A stretch of 64,000 nucleotides of DNA from SVTX01 sp045612105 (GCA_045612105.1 JAZKYL010000147.1:5110-69109); one strand, 5' to 3'. Counted from the stretch's first letter, positions 9,201-16,823 are shown. Notes: generated from the letters alone by a model not told the origin. Numbers and translations are program-made.

Positions 9201-11016
9201 CAAAGTCACAATCGCAAGTAGTGTTACAAGTATCGAGAAGGAGGCTTTCGAAGGATGCACAAACCTTACGAGCATCACAATCCCCAGTAGTGTAACAAGT
9301 ATTGATGGAAGCGCATTCTCGGGATGCACAAACCTTACGAGCATCACTGTACAGAGTGGCAACACCAAATATCACAGTAGAGGTAACTGCTTGATAGAAA
9401 CTGCAAGCAAGGAATTGATATTAGGATGCAAAAACAGTGTTATACCCACAGATGGTAGTGTCACAAGCATTGGTGAATCTGCGTTCGAAGGTTGCTCGGG
9501 TCTTACGAGCGTAACAATTCCCGACGGTGTTACAAGCATTGGTAATTCTGCGTTCTCCGGTTGCTCGGGTCTTGAGACGGTATATTATAATGGATGCAGA
9601 GGGAGTTGGTCAGGGATCAGCATTGATTCGAATAACGGATATCTAACGAATGCGAATATAATTTTTGCCATCGAATGCGTTTTCGGTGACTGGGTAACGA
9701 CAAAGAATGCGACCTGCACCGAGTACGGTGTGATGGAACGCGTTTACGAGTGCGGTGAAAAGGAGACTACGGTGATAGCAGCACTTGGACACACCGAGGT
9801 TGTTGACGCGGCGGTTGCAGCAACTTGTACTGAGAGCGGTTTGACTGAGGGTAAGCATTGCTCGGTTTGCGGTGAGGTGCTTGTTGAGCAGGTTGTTGTG
9901 GCACCTGGACACACCGAGGTAATTGACGCGGCGGTGGCGGCTACCTGTACCGAGAGCGGTTTGACAGAAGGCAAGCACTGTGGTGTTTGCGATGAGGTTA
10001 TTGTGGCGCAGGTCGTTGCCCCAGCACTGGGACACAACGTAGGTGCAGACGGTTTTTGTGCTAAGTGTGACGAGCCTTTATGTGCTACCTCGGGCATATC
10101 GTATTCGATCTCCGAGGACGGAACGTATGCGATAGTGTCTGGCTATACCGGTTCCTATACCCGTGTAGTGATAGCGAGTGAATATGAAAGTCTTCCGGTA
10201 AAAATGATCGGTAACCGTGCTTTTTATGATAATGACAGCATCACAAAAGTACATATCCCCGACAGTGTCACGAGCATTGGTTCTTATGCGTTTGCGTTTT
10301 GCTCAAAATTCACAAGTATAACCATCGGAAATGGTGTCACAAGTATTGGGGATGGTGCATTCTACTATTGCTCGGGTCTTACGAGCATAACGATTCCCGA
10401 CAGTGTAACAAGCATTGGTTATAATGTGTTCTACTATTGCTCGGGTCTTGAAAGTATTATTGTCGAAAATGGTAATTCCAAATATCATAGTGCGGGGAAC
10501 TGTATAATAGAAACCGAAAGTAAGACGCTTATACTCGGTTGCAAAAACAGTGTGATACCCACGGACGGCAGTGTAACAAGCATAGGTAATTATGCATTCA
10601 ATAATTGTGATGATCTTACGAGCATAACTATCCCCGACAGTGTGACGAGCATTGGTGATGATGCGTTTTACTGGTGCTCGGGTCTTACGTGCGTTGTTTT
10701 CGGTGAAAACAGCCAGCTTACAAGCATTGGAAGTAGTGCGTTCAGCGGTTGCTCGGGTCTTACGAGCATAACGATTCCCGACGGTGTAACAAGCATTGAT
10801 TCTTTTGCGTTTAGCTATTGCCGTGGCCTTGCGAGCATAACAATCCCCGATAGTGTCACAAGCATTGGTTATTCTGCTTTCAACAATTGCGACGGTCTTG
10901 AGACGGTATGTTATACGGGAACCGAGGAAGAATGGGCGGCTATCAGCAAGGGTTCTTCTAATGATCCCCTCACTAGTGCCGTAATTATCTGCAACTATGT
11001 TCCCGAGGGGCAATAA
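3247..11016 (+). CDS. Giant secreted BspA-like leucine-rich repeat protein with N-terminal dockerin
   Basis: This 2589-residue protein is exported (signal peptide residues 1-26, ending GVFA) and probably displayed through a type I dockerin at residues about 31-97, whose two loops read GDVSGDGVVDIKDL and GADVDGNGLVRLHDL. An acidic Glu/Thr linker follows to about 123. The rest alternates BspA-type LRR_5 blocks (23-residue units such as SITIPDSVTSIGDYAF) with cysteine-rich repeats of about 41 residues containing CTESGLTEGKHCGVCG. Cys-rich blocks lie near residues 465-815, 1554-1768 and 2142-2280. Each LRR block opens with a motif like LSSDGTYYILSG. The ATG at 3247 has AAGGAG 6 bases upstream. 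LRR_5 proteins usually act in adhesion or host contact; the ligand is unknown. The dockerin suggests docking to a cohesin such as those at 38724-40578. Confidence 0.85.
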   Translation: MKKTQFTAVLLSLCFVLLAFAIGVFAVDGEIVSGDVSGDGVVDIKDLILLRQYLANLNYDTGISSVEVSAGADVDGNGLVRLHDLYLLREYLVDKDFDDDTEDTESEETTEAETETEPEIKYSEGLEFISNGDGTCYLNGTGICTDTDIVIPPVSPAGDRVTRIGEMLIMGTNVTSVVIPDSVTMIDTNAFQGCESLTSVTIGDGVTSIGDSAFRGCSSLTSIVFGENSRITSIGYSAFSGCTSLTSITIPDSVTSIGEHAFSCSGLTSMTIPNSVTSIGNYAFYDCSGLASITIPDSVTSIGGDAFYGCSGLTSIVFGENSQITSIGYSAFSGCTSLTSITIPDSVTSIGDYAFSHCSSLESITIPDSVTSIGDLVFMNCSNLESVTIGSGVTSIGISAFQGCTSLTSVKIGSGIIVIEWAAFSGCSSLETVYYNGSRACWLKISIDSGNEYLTNANIIFDIECVFGDWVTVKGASCTEDGEMERVCECGEKETQTIAALGHTEVIDAAVAATCTESGLTEGKHCGVCGEVLVEQEVIAALGHTEVVDAAVAATCTESGLTEGKHCSVCGEVLVEQEVIAALGHTEVIDAAVAATCTESGLTEGKHCGVCDVVLVEQEVIAALGHTEVIDEAVAVTCTESGLTEGKHCGVCDVVLVEQEVIAALGHTAGQTVVENNVAPDCVNNGSYDNVIYCTVCGDEITRNTVTVDALGHDEVIDAAVEATCTESGLTEGKHCGVCDVVLVEQEVIAALGHTEGSAVMENQVSSTCVVNGGYDSVVYCSVCTTEISRTSVTLPLAEHTVVDRECTVCDYIEPSVGLAYTLSDDGTYYSVSGKGECTDMIIVIPDTYNGLPVREIGKLAFNNFSGTTVHIPASVSMIGERAFSGYSSNLSSIQVAVDNPYYKSVNGTVYSKDGSVLVCYAPNNPAKTFTLPDNVTEIGAYAFSYADVLTRFVTTKNSSLTKIGDWAFEEATYISEFVLPDTICELGEGAFSSCKSLEQIPNLGQVTEIAPYLFNDCNWELHEVVIPDGITTIGEWAFSYCDELEFVWIPTSVTYIGDSAFDNAFGYTTIEYLGTRAEWDSVTKHYYFAKNYLVRCAGEMSENLSFTLSSDGTYYILSGIGTCTDKDLLIPSSYNGKPVKEIASGAFNSTLVRVTIPDSVEIIGSQAFYYNYYLTRVELGNGIKSIGDSAFYGCSGLTSITIPNSVTSIGNSAFFNCSNLTSVTIGNSVTSIGSSAFEGCSDLESIVVENGNSKYHSAGNCIIETESKTLILGCKNSVIPTDGSVTSIGDSAFDGCSGLTSVVIPDSVISIGNYAFYNCDNLTSITIPEGVTSIESCAFAHCDSLVSVTVPRSVTFIGWNAFYSCDNLTIYCNRVEAHPNWDSSWNSSNCPVEWLTPSEGLEYICHGSYYYVSGVGDCRYDSVIVIPSTYQSLPVIGIESYAFEYCWAEEIILPDSILYIEDYAFYYASSLVSIDIPSSIIYIGAYAFDGCYYLEKVNFEDTSCWYVNGASMSAEMSDPVLMAEYLTYTYSNSTWNHHYNAYGYENPYFISFPTCTEDGLVEYYFDCFYCYERVATYRSIIPATGHEGTYEYAQENYTPPTCTVAGGYDGIYNCYSCGEYAYTEYVTVPATGHTEVIDAQVNPTCTTGGLTQGKHCSVCEVIIVPQYEINALGHTYNSVTTMPSCTEQGYTTHTCYCGYTYIDSYVDAPGHDEVIDAAVEATCTKSGLTEGKHCGVCDVVLVEQEVVAALGHTYNDENTCIACGDYKDKGVVFTLSGNEYSVTGYTGSATEIIIPSTYKGYPVTSIGDTAFYGCADIKSITIPEGVTNIGESSFYGCISLRTISIPNSIIDVGDSAFRDCTKLAYKYYENACYLGNEANPYVVLLKAVSSEILYCDVHENTKVIYSGAFQWNGRLVSVQIPNSVTSIGSYAFYYCSNMGQVSIPRNVTRIGNCAFTHCLIQTVNIGNKMTTIGYAVFAECERLTKVTIASSVTSIEKEAFEGCTNLTSITIPSSVTSIDGSAFSGCTNLTSITVQSGNTKYHSRGNCLIETASKELILGCKNSVIPTDGSVTSIGESAFEGCSGLTSVTIPDGVTSIGNSAFSGCSGLETVYYNGCRGSWSGISIDSNNGYLTNANIIFAIECVFGDWVTTKNATCTEYGVMERVYECGEKETTVIAALGHTEVVDAAVAATCTESGLTEGKHCSVCGEVLVEQVVVAPGHTEVIDAAVAATCTESGLTEGKHCGVCDEVIVAQVVAPALGHNVGADGFCAKCDEPLCATSGISYSISEDGTYAIVSGYTGSYTRVVIASEYESLPVKMIGNRAFYDNDSITKVHIPDSVTSIGSYAFAFCSKFTSITIGNGVTSIGDGAFYYCSGLTSITIPDSVTSIGYNVFYYCSGLESIIVENGNSKYHSAGNCIIETESKTLILGCKNSVIPTDGSVTSIGNYAFNNCDDLTSITIPDSVTSIGDDAFYWCSGLTCVVFGENSQLTSIGSSAFSGCSGLTSITIPDGVTSIDSFAFSYCRGLASITIPDSVTSIGYSAFNNCDGLETVCYTGTEEEWAAISKGSSNDPLTSAVIICNYVPEGQ
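4750..5241 (+). repeat. Tandem 4 x 123-bp repeat inside the giant gene
   Basis: Units starting at codons 4750, 4873, 4996 and 5119 are each exactly 123 bp (41 codons) and nearly identical at the DNA level. Each encodes a Cys-x2-Cys-containing module. Similar units recur near 5378-5510, 8380-8510 and 9785-10030. Unequal recombination could change copy number without breaking the frame. Confidence 0.85.
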
Positions 11017-11025
11017 ATGATTTTG

Positions 11026-11048
11026 GGCGGCTTTCGAGCCGCCTTTTT
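11026..11048 (+). terminator. Terminator of the giant surface protein gene
   Basis: GGCGGCT (11026-11032), TTCG tetraloop, AGCCGCC (11037-11043), then TTTTT. It lies 9 bases after the stop codon. Confidence 0.9.
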
Positions 11049-11078
11049 CAAATTTTGATTTGTCGGAGAGATAAAATA

Positions 11079-11260
11079 ATGAAATGTTTCGCAAGCGAAA
11101 CATTTCATGATGCTTCGCATCATGAAATGTGCTACGCACATGAAATGAAATTCGCCTTCATTCATATGCGCTTCTGCGCATTTCATGTTCCCAAGGAACA
11201 TTTCATGGCGCAGCCATTTCATTTGCCGAAGGCAAATTTCATTGCGCACCTTTGGTGCGC
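11079..11260. repeat. Array of short hairpins separated by TTTCAT
   Basis: At least eight short hairpins follow one another: 11079-11108 (14 bp), 11101-11129, 11127-11141 (ATGTGC/GCACAT), 11166-11181 (ATGCGC/GCGCAT), 11185-11201 (ATGTTCC/GGAACAT), 11205-11217 (ATGGC/GCCAT), 11221-11237 (ATTTGCC/GGCAAAT) and 11244-11260 (GCGCACC/GGTGCGC). A degenerate one lies around 11141-11165. Loops are mostly three bases. Stem sequences all differ but are perfectly self-complementary, and spacers are TTTCAT or its inverse ATGAAA. There is no coding potential I believe. It lies between the terminator at 11048 and the promoter at 11291. Confidence 0.85.
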
Positions 11261-11290
11261 TAAATTGCAATTTATACGTTTAAGTTTTTC

Positions 11291-11319
11291 TTGACATGGG
11301 GAGAAAATGGTGATATAAT
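11291..11319 (+). promoter_or_regulatory. Promoter of the membrane protein gene at 11356
   Basis: TTGACA (11291-11296) and TATAAT (11314-11319) with 17-base spacing, directly after the hairpin array. Confidence 0.85.
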
Positions 11320-11355
11320 TTAATTGAAAACTATTGAAAGGTTTAGGTTTTTGAT

Positions 11356-13035
11356 ATGAAGAAGATGAGTTTGAGGGGTAAAGTTATTTTATCTGTTATT
11401 TCGGGTATTGTTTTTACGCTTTTATTCTTTTATTTTGCGGTTCCTGCCATCAATCCCTCGTATCCCGGGTTTTGGGTGAGTCTTACGCTTGTGATTTTGT
11501 CGTTTGCGTATCCTTTTCTCTTTACAAAGGGTGAAGGTAAGACTGTAAAGAGAGAAAAGAAGACAAAGAGCGGTGTTATCAACATTCAATTTGATATGAA
11601 CGGGTCGAATCTCAACAAGATAGTGGTTATTTTAGTTGCGATCCCGATCGTTATAATGATACTTGGCAATATTATTTCGTCCACGGTATTCAACGCAAAG
11701 GGTTACGCGGCGGTCATCGAGGTGACCGAGGCGGATTTTGCCACCGATATGAAGGAGACGAATGAGGTCACCAACATAGCTCTCATGGACGGTGACTCGG
11801 CGAGATATCTTGGCAACAAGACTCTTGGAAGTCTTTCGCATATGGTTTCCCAATACGTGGTATCCGACAACTACACTCAGATCAACTACAAATACACGCC
11901 CAAGAAGGTTGCAAACCTTGAGCACGCAGACTTTTTCAAGTGGTTTGCCAATATGGAGGAGGGTGTACCCGGATACGTTATGGTCGATCCTGTAAATAAC
12001 AGCGCGGAGTACGTTGAGCTGAAAAAGCCCTTAAAGTACGTTGACAGCGCGTATTTTGGCGACGATCTTATGAGAAAGCTTCGTTTTGACTATCCTACAA
12101 AGATATTTGACGATTTTATCAGCTTTGAGGTTGATGACGAGGGAAATCCTTACTACATCATCACCTGTCTTAAGCCCAAGGTATTTCCTTTTGGCGCAAT
12201 GGACGTTTCCGAGGCGATAATTTTCGATCCTTGCACCGGCGAGAGCCAGCTTTACGCGGTTGAGGATGTTCCCGCTTGGGTTGATGCTGTCTATTCGGGT
12301 GATCTTGCAGAGGAAAAGTACAACTGGTACGGCACTCTGTCTGGTGGCTTTATCAACAGTATTATCGGAAACAAGGACTGCAAGCAGACCACCGACGATT
12401 ACGGTTACATCGTTATCGGTGACGACGTTTGGTATTACACGGGTGTTACCTCGGTGACGGCGGACGAGTCCAACATTGGATTTATCATTTCAAATGCCAG
12501 AACGGGAGAATACAAATATTATCCTGTAATCGGTGCTGAGGAGCACGGTGCTATGAACGCGGCTGAGGGTGAGGTTCAGGAAAAGGGATACGTGGCTTCC
12601 TTCCCGTCTCTTGTTAACGTTTCGGGTCAGGCATCTTACATTATGGTATTGAAGGATGCGGCAGGCTACGTTAAGCTTTACGCTCTCGTTAACGTTGAGC
12701 ATCCCAGTGTTGTGGCTACAGCTCCCAATCAGGCGGAGGCTATGAAGGCTTACAAGGCGCTTATGGTTGAGAATGGCATTACTGAAGAGGAAAAAGCACC
12801 CGAGGTTGAGACGAAGAATGCGGAGATCACGGTTGCCGAGATCAAAACTTATACGGTTGACGGAAACACGGTATTCTATATCGTTGGTGACGACGGCTAC
12901 TATTACAAGGGCCTTCTTCGCGACGATGAGTCTTTGATATTCGTATCGGTTGGTGACAAGCTTTCGGTCGAGTATTCGGAGGGTGACGGTAACAAGATAA
13001 GAATTATTAAGAATTTTGACACGGTTCAGGAATAA
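11356..13035 (+). CDS. Membrane protein with large outer domain, unknown function
   Basis: This 559-residue protein has three predicted membrane segments near residues 10-31, 40-56 and 90-112, separated by a short basic loop. A large, mostly beta-like soluble domain of about 440 residues follows and most likely faces outward. I see no catalytic motif. Motifs worth searching are AFxYP near residue 52 and DDVWYYTGVTS in the C-terminal half. The region YVMVDPVNNSAEYVEL hints at repeated short beta elements. It may be a Clostridia-specific family of hypothetical proteins, but I cannot name it. The ATG at 11356 follows a strong promoter; a ribosome site is weak (AAAGG about 14 bases upstream), and an alternative ATG lies at 11365. 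The next gene starts 66 bases after the stop. Confidence 0.7.
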   Translation: MKKMSLRGKVILSVISGIVFTLLFFYFAVPAINPSYPGFWVSLTLVILSFAYPFLFTKGEGKTVKREKKTKSGVINIQFDMNGSNLNKIVVILVAIPIVIMILGNIISSTVFNAKGYAAVIEVTEADFATDMKETNEVTNIALMDGDSARYLGNKTLGSLSHMVSQYVVSDNYTQINYKYTPKKVANLEHADFFKWFANMEEGVPGYVMVDPVNNSAEYVELKKPLKYVDSAYFGDDLMRKLRFDYPTKIFDDFISFEVDDEGNPYYIITCLKPKVFPFGAMDVSEAIIFDPCTGESQLYAVEDVPAWVDAVYSGDLAEEKYNWYGTLSGGFINSIIGNKDCKQTTDDYGYIVIGDDVWYYTGVTSVTADESNIGFIISNARTGEYKYYPVIGAEEHGAMNAAEGEVQEKGYVASFPSLVNVSGQASYIMVLKDAAGYVKLYALVNVEHPSVVATAPNQAEAMKAYKALMVENGITEEEKAPEVETKNAEITVAEIKTYTVDGNTVFYIVGDDGYYYKGLLRDDESLIFVSVGDKLSVEYSEGDGNKIRIIKNFDTVQE

Positions 13036-13101
13036 TTTTCTTAAAATCTGCTTAATAATGTACTGATATAATTAATTGAATAAAAGAGAGGAGGACGGGT
13101 C

Positions 13102-14184
13102 ATGGCTACTGTTTTTGATTATTTGAAATGGAGAGGTGACCTGTCCTTTTCCGATGTCAGGGTAAACGAGGTCGACAGTATTATCTTCGCTATGCTGACT
13201 TATATTGATTTCGGCGAGCTTTGCGGAGCTGATGAGCTGCTTCTTCGTGAGTCGGCTGTCGATTATTGCAGTGACGGGAAGTATGACAGTGTAAATCTTG
13301 GGCTTATTATGCCTTCAAAGCAGATAAACAAGATGTTTTGCGACGCGGCAACGTCGAGGCGGTTTGGCGGCGTGAGGGTGACCGATTTTGTTGAGGAGAC
13401 CAGTGACGAGGACGGTTATCAGTTTTCAGCGGTGACCTTTCATCTGTCGGGAAAGCAGATGGTGCTTGCTTTCAGGGGTACGGACGACTCTATTGTGGGT
13501 TGGAGAGAGGATTTTTGTCTTTCTTTTCTTGACGAGATACCCGCCCAGAGGATGGCGGTTGAGTATCTTGAGAGGATGGCGGCGAAGTATCCCGACGAGA
13601 GGATATATCTGACGGGGCATTCGAAGGGTGGAAATTTGGCGGTCTATTCGGCTGTGAAATGCTCGGAGTTAATTGCTTCGAGGATAGTTCGAGCTTACTG
13701 CAACGACGGTCCCGGGCTTACGGCTGAGACGGTTGGATCCCACAATTTCAAAAAAAGACAGAGAAAGCTGACGGTTTTGATACCGCAATCGTCCTATATT
13801 GGCATTATGTTTGAAAAGGGCGAGAAATACAAGGTGGTCAAGTGCCGCGGTGTGGGTGTTTTTCAGCACGATCCTTATTATTGGGAGCTTGAGGGTCCCG
13901 AGTACGTTAAGCTGCCCGAGCTTTCCAAGTGGGGCAAGCAAAACGAGCAGAAATTCCGCGTGGGAATGGCTAAGATGACGGCTGACGAAAAGCGGGAGTT
14001 TGTGGAGACCTTTTTCTCGCTGGTTGAGGCAACGGGGGCGAGGACTCTTTCGGAGTTTGCCGACGGTGGGCTCAGACGGATAGTGTCGATCATCAAGGGA
14101 TACGGAGGGCTTGACAAGCAGAAGAGGGAAATGATGCTGGCGATCATTCTGAGGCTGCTTGATATTAAGAAGCATAAAGGGTGA
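13102..14184 (+). CDS. Mbeg1-like (DUF2974) alpha/beta hydrolase
   Basis: This 360-residue protein has the features of the Mbeg1-like family of lipase-fold proteins. It opens with FDYLKWRGDLSFSD, typical of the group. The strand VLAFRGTDDS is followed by the nucleophile elbow GHSKGG with Ser174 as the probable catalytic residue. The downstream segment with YCNDGPGL is also characteristic. There is no signal peptide, so it is likely cytoplasmic; the substrate is unknown. AGGAGG lies about 8 bases before the ATG at 13102. A TGATATAAT extended -10 box at 13064-13072 could give it its own promoter. A hairpin terminator follows at 14248. Similar genes are common in Clostridia without an assigned role. 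Confidence 0.85.
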   Translation: MATVFDYLKWRGDLSFSDVRVNEVDSIIFAMLTYIDFGELCGADELLLRESAVDYCSDGKYDSVNLGLIMPSKQINKMFCDAATSRRFGGVRVTDFVEETSDEDGYQFSAVTFHLSGKQMVLAFRGTDDSIVGWREDFCLSFLDEIPAQRMAVEYLERMAAKYPDERIYLTGHSKGGNLAVYSAVKCSELIASRIVRAYCNDGPGLTAETVGSHNFKKRQRKLTVLIPQSSYIGIMFEKGEKYKVVKCRGVGVFQHDPYYWELEGPEYVKLPELSKWGKQNEQKFRVGMAKMTADEKREFVETFFSLVEATGARTLSEFADGGLRRIVSIIKGYGGLDKQKREMMLAIILRLLDIKKHKG

Positions 14185-14247
14185 TTATCAAGCCTATCGG
14201 CGCGATAAAAGTGAAGAACGAAGAGTTAAAAGTGAAGAATTTTGGTT

Positions 14248-14271
14248 GAAAACCGCCCCCTGGCGGTTTTC
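14248..14271. terminator. Terminator after the Mbeg1-like gene
   Basis: GAAAACCGCC (14248-14257) pairs with GGCGGTTTTC (14262-14271) over a CCCT loop. Upstream, AAAGTGAAGAA occurs twice (14207 and 14229 areas), a short direct repeat of unknown meaning. Confidence 0.7.
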
Positions 14272-14284
14272 TTCATTGTTAGAT

Positions 14285-14453
14285 AAATTGCGATTTAACG
14301 GGGACGCGGGGGGACGCGCGCCTCCGGCGGCGAGCTTTTTGAAAAAAGCTCGGCAAAAACTTCCCCCAAAAAAAGGGAAAAATTTCACCAATGATGTCAT
14401 TTGAAACCATATTGATTTGAACCGAAGTTTATCTTCTATCGTGTTTCGGGTGT
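14285..14453 (+). repeat. Dispersed intergenic repeat, copy 2a
   Basis: The unit starts with AAATTGCGATTTAACGGGG, continues with a GACGCG-rich run, a hairpin GAGCTTTTTgAAAAAAGCTC, then AAAAACTTCCC, and ends near CTATCGTGTTTCGGG (14436-14450). It faces copy 2b head to head; a perfect GGAAACTCTTT/AAAGAGTTTCC hairpin at 14457-14483 joins them. Confidence 0.75.
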
Positions 14454-14488
14454 ATAGGAAACTCTTTTGATTAAAGAGTTTCCAACTA

Positions 14489-14652
14489 AACTTGCAACAC
14501 GATAGCAGTGGAGCTTTGATCAAAATTCTAACGGTTTCACAAGATGAAATGGCTACACGTTTAACCATTTTTCAGGGAAGCTTTTTGGCTCCACCTTTTT
14601 CTCGAAAAAGGTGGAACGCGTCTCCCCCGCGTCCCCGATAAATCAAAATTTG
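14489..14652 (-). repeat. Dispersed intergenic repeat, copy 2b (inverted)
   Basis: Read on the minus strand this starts with ATTTATCGGGGACGCGGGG, then GAGACGCG, a hairpin CCACCTTTTTCGAGAAAAAGGTGG, AGCTTCCCTGAAAAA, and ends with CTATCGTGTTGCAAGTTTA. It lies just after the stop codon of rarA, and its hairpin at 14591-14613 may also stop rarA transcription. Confidence 0.75.
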
Positions 14653-14666
14653 AAACAATCTAAAAA

Positions 14667-15884
14667 TTATTTTCCCTTGATTCGCTTCCAATACTCCTCG
14701 GCTGCCTTCTCGGTCTTATTATCGCCGTAGAAATAGTATTTCTTATTTTTCAGATCATCGGGAAGATACTGCTGCTCAACGTATCTGTTCGGATAATCGT
14801 GGGGATATTTATAACCCTTGAAAAGCGGACTTTGAAGGTGCACAGGAGGAGTGATTCCCTTTCCTGCTCTGACGTCCTCAAGGGCAGCGTCAACCGCCAA
14901 ATGCTGGGTGTTGGATTTTGGCGCAGTCGCAAGCATTATTGCCGCGTTACCGAGCGGTATTCTCGCCTCGGGAAGACCAAGCTCCCTTGCGGAATCGCAA
15001 CAAGCCTTGACTATCACTGCCGCCATTGGATATGCCAAACCTATATCCTCGCTCGCAATCACCTGCAAACGACGGCAAAGCGAGATAATATCCCCCTGCT
15101 CCACCATTTTCGCAACGTAAAATGCCGCCGCATCGGGATCGGAGCCGCGAATCGACTTTTGCAGACAACCCAACATATCGTAATGCACGTCGTCGTTGTA
15201 ATTGCCCACACCGTAGTTGAACTGATCTGCGTCCGCTGGTGTAATCTCATTATCTGCGGCAAAATATGCATTCTCAAAAAGTCCGATGGATCGGCGAACA
15301 TCGCCCCCCGCCGCCTTTGCAATATACTCTGAAGTCGCTTGCGTTACAGTCTTTTCGGTACCGTTCTCCTTATTGAGATAATCAAGTGCCTTGTAAAGCA
15401 TCTTTGCGCACTCGCTCGGCTCAACCGTCTTGAATTCAAAAAGTGACGAACGGGATATGATAGCGTTATAAATATAAAAATGAGGATTTTCTGTGGTGGA
15501 CGCAATAAGAGTCACTCTTCCGTCCTCAATATATTCAAGAAGAGCCTGCTGCTGCTTTCGGTTAAAATACTGTATCTCATCAATATACAAAAGAGTTCCG
15601 TTTGAACCGAAAAGACTTGCAGAGCCGTTTAAAACCTCCTTAACCTCGGAAAGCGATGCACTTGTGGCATTCAGCTTATGAAAATCCATCCCCGATTGCT
15701 TCGCAATGATCGAAGCCGCCGTAGTTTTTCCCGTACCGGGAGGGCCGAAGAAGATCATATTGGTGATACGACCGCCCTCCATCATGCGCCGAATAACTCC
15801 GCGTTCACCGAAAAGATGCTTCTGACCTGCTATGTCGTCTATTGTCTGCGGACGCAAAAGATCCGCCAACTGTGCGTTTCTCAT
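14667..15884 (-). CDS. rarA: Replication-associated recombination protein A (MgsA/RarA AAA+ ATPase)
   Basis: This 405-residue AAA+ ATPase is a homologue of RarA/MgsA and Mgs1/WRNIP1, which act at stalled replication forks in the cytoplasm. Walker A is GPPGTGKTT at residues 47-55, Walker B is LLYIDEIQ at 98-105, and the sensor 1 region is STTENP at 129-134. The C-terminal third has the conserved GLAYP and YPHDYPN segments of the MgsA C-terminal domain. Length is close to the usual 420-440. The start at 15884 has AAAGGA about 9 bases upstream. It begins 12 bases after the stop of cysK, so the two probably share one transcript from the promoter at 16861-16889. The pairing is by position only; no functional link is implied. 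Confidence 0.93.
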   Translation of the reverse strand: MRNAQLADLLRPQTIDDIAGQKHLFGERGVIRRMMEGGRITNMIFFGPPGTGKTTAASIIAKQSGMDFHKLNATSASLSEVKEVLNGSASLFGSNGTLLYIDEIQYFNRKQQQALLEYIEDGRVTLIASTTENPHFYIYNAIISRSSLFEFKTVEPSECAKMLYKALDYLNKENGTEKTVTQATSEYIAKAAGGDVRRSIGLFENAYFAADNEITPADADQFNYGVGNYNDDVHYDMLGCLQKSIRGSDPDAAAFYVAKMVEQGDIISLCRRLQVIASEDIGLAYPMAAVIVKACCDSARELGLPEARIPLGNAAIMLATAPKSNTQHLAVDAALEDVRAGKGITPPVHLQSPLFKGYKYPHDYPNRYVEQQYLPDDLKNKKYYFYGDNKTEKAAEEYWKRIKGK

Positions 15885-15896
15885 TTTCTTTATCCT

Positions 15897-16823
15897 TTAT
15901 TCAAAAACTCCCGCAGAAAGATATCTCTCTCCCGTATCGGGTAAAATTACAACTATGTTTTTTCCTTGATTCTCGGCTCTCTCCGCAATCTTTTTCGCCG
16001 CGCAAATTGCAGCTCCCGAAGATATTCCAACCAGTATTCCTTCGGTCTTGGCAATTTCTCTTGTGTATTCATATGCCTCGTCGTCGGTGACCGTAATTAT
16101 CTCATCAACAACCGAAAGATCAAGATTTTCAGGCAAGAATCCCGCCCCGATGCCTTGTATCTTGTGCGCTCCGACTCTGCCTTCGGTAAGATATGGCGAT
16201 GACGCAGGCTCAACGGCGACGACCTTGATCTTCGGATTCTTTTCCTTCAAAAATCTACCCGTTCCGCTGACCGTTCCGCCGGTTCCCGCGCAAGAAATAA
16301 AAATATCCACCTCTCCGTCGGTGTCATTCCATATTTCGGGACCCGTGGTCTTATAATGAGCGATAGGATTTGCGGGATTGTCAAACTGACCCGCAATTAT
16401 CGCATTAGGGATCGATCTCACAAGCTCCTCCGCCTTCTCGATCGCGCCCTTCATACCGAGCGAGCCATCGGTCAGCACCAACTCGGCACCGTAAGCCGTC
16501 ATAAGCATTCGCCTCTCTTTTGACATAGTGTCGGGCATAACGATAATAGCTTTATATCCCTTTGACGCACATATCGCCGCAAGTCCAATGCCTGTATTTC
16601 CCGACGTAGGCTCGATTATCGTGCTTTCCGCCGTTAATCTTCCCTCTCTCTCGTACTCCTCGATCATCTCGAGAGCAACTCTGTCCTTGATCGAGCCTGC
16701 GGGATTGAACAACTCAATTTTAGCAAGAAGCTTTGCTGAAAGCTCGTATTTATGTTCAAAATTTCTCAGCTCAAGTAACGGCGTTCTGCCAATAAGAGCC
16801 GAAAGTGAATCATATATCTTCAT
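15897..16823 (-). CDS. cysK: Cysteine synthase A (O-acetylserine sulfhydrylase)
   Basis: This 308-residue PLP enzyme makes cysteine from O-acetylserine and sulfide in the cytoplasm. The PLP lysine is K46 in NPAGSIKDR. The substrate loop is EPTSGNTG at residues 71-78, and the phosphate-binding glycine loop is CAGTGGTVSGTG. A late SGAA motif matches the family. Length is typical (300-320). It is the first gene of a two-gene minus-strand unit with rarA. A clean promoter (TTGATT, 17 bases, TATACT) lies upstream, and no T-box or S-box riboswitch is visible in the short leader of about 30 bases, so regulation is probably by a protein or constitutive. Confidence 0.95.
   Translation of the reverse strand: MKIYDSLSALIGRTPLLELRNFEHKYELSAKLLAKIELFNPAGSIKDRVALEMIEEYEREGRLTAESTIIEPTSGNTGIGLAAICASKGYKAIIVMPDTMSKERRMLMTAYGAELVLTDGSLGMKGAIEKAEELVRSIPNAIIAGQFDNPANPIAHYKTTGPEIWNDTDGEVDIFISCAGTGGTVSGTGRFLKEKNPKIKVVAVEPASSPYLTEGRVGAHKIQGIGAGFLPENLDLSVVDEIITVTDDEAYEYTREIAKTEGILVGISSGAAICAAKKIAERAENQGKNIVVILPDTGERYLSAGVFE

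Noticed and set aside
3748..11139. Many long minus-strand reading frames (for example at 4606-5646, 7621-8481 and 10303-11139)
   Set aside because: They are antisense shadows of the repeat-rich giant gene, have no ribosome sites or promoters, and their products are low-complexity mirrors of the repeats.
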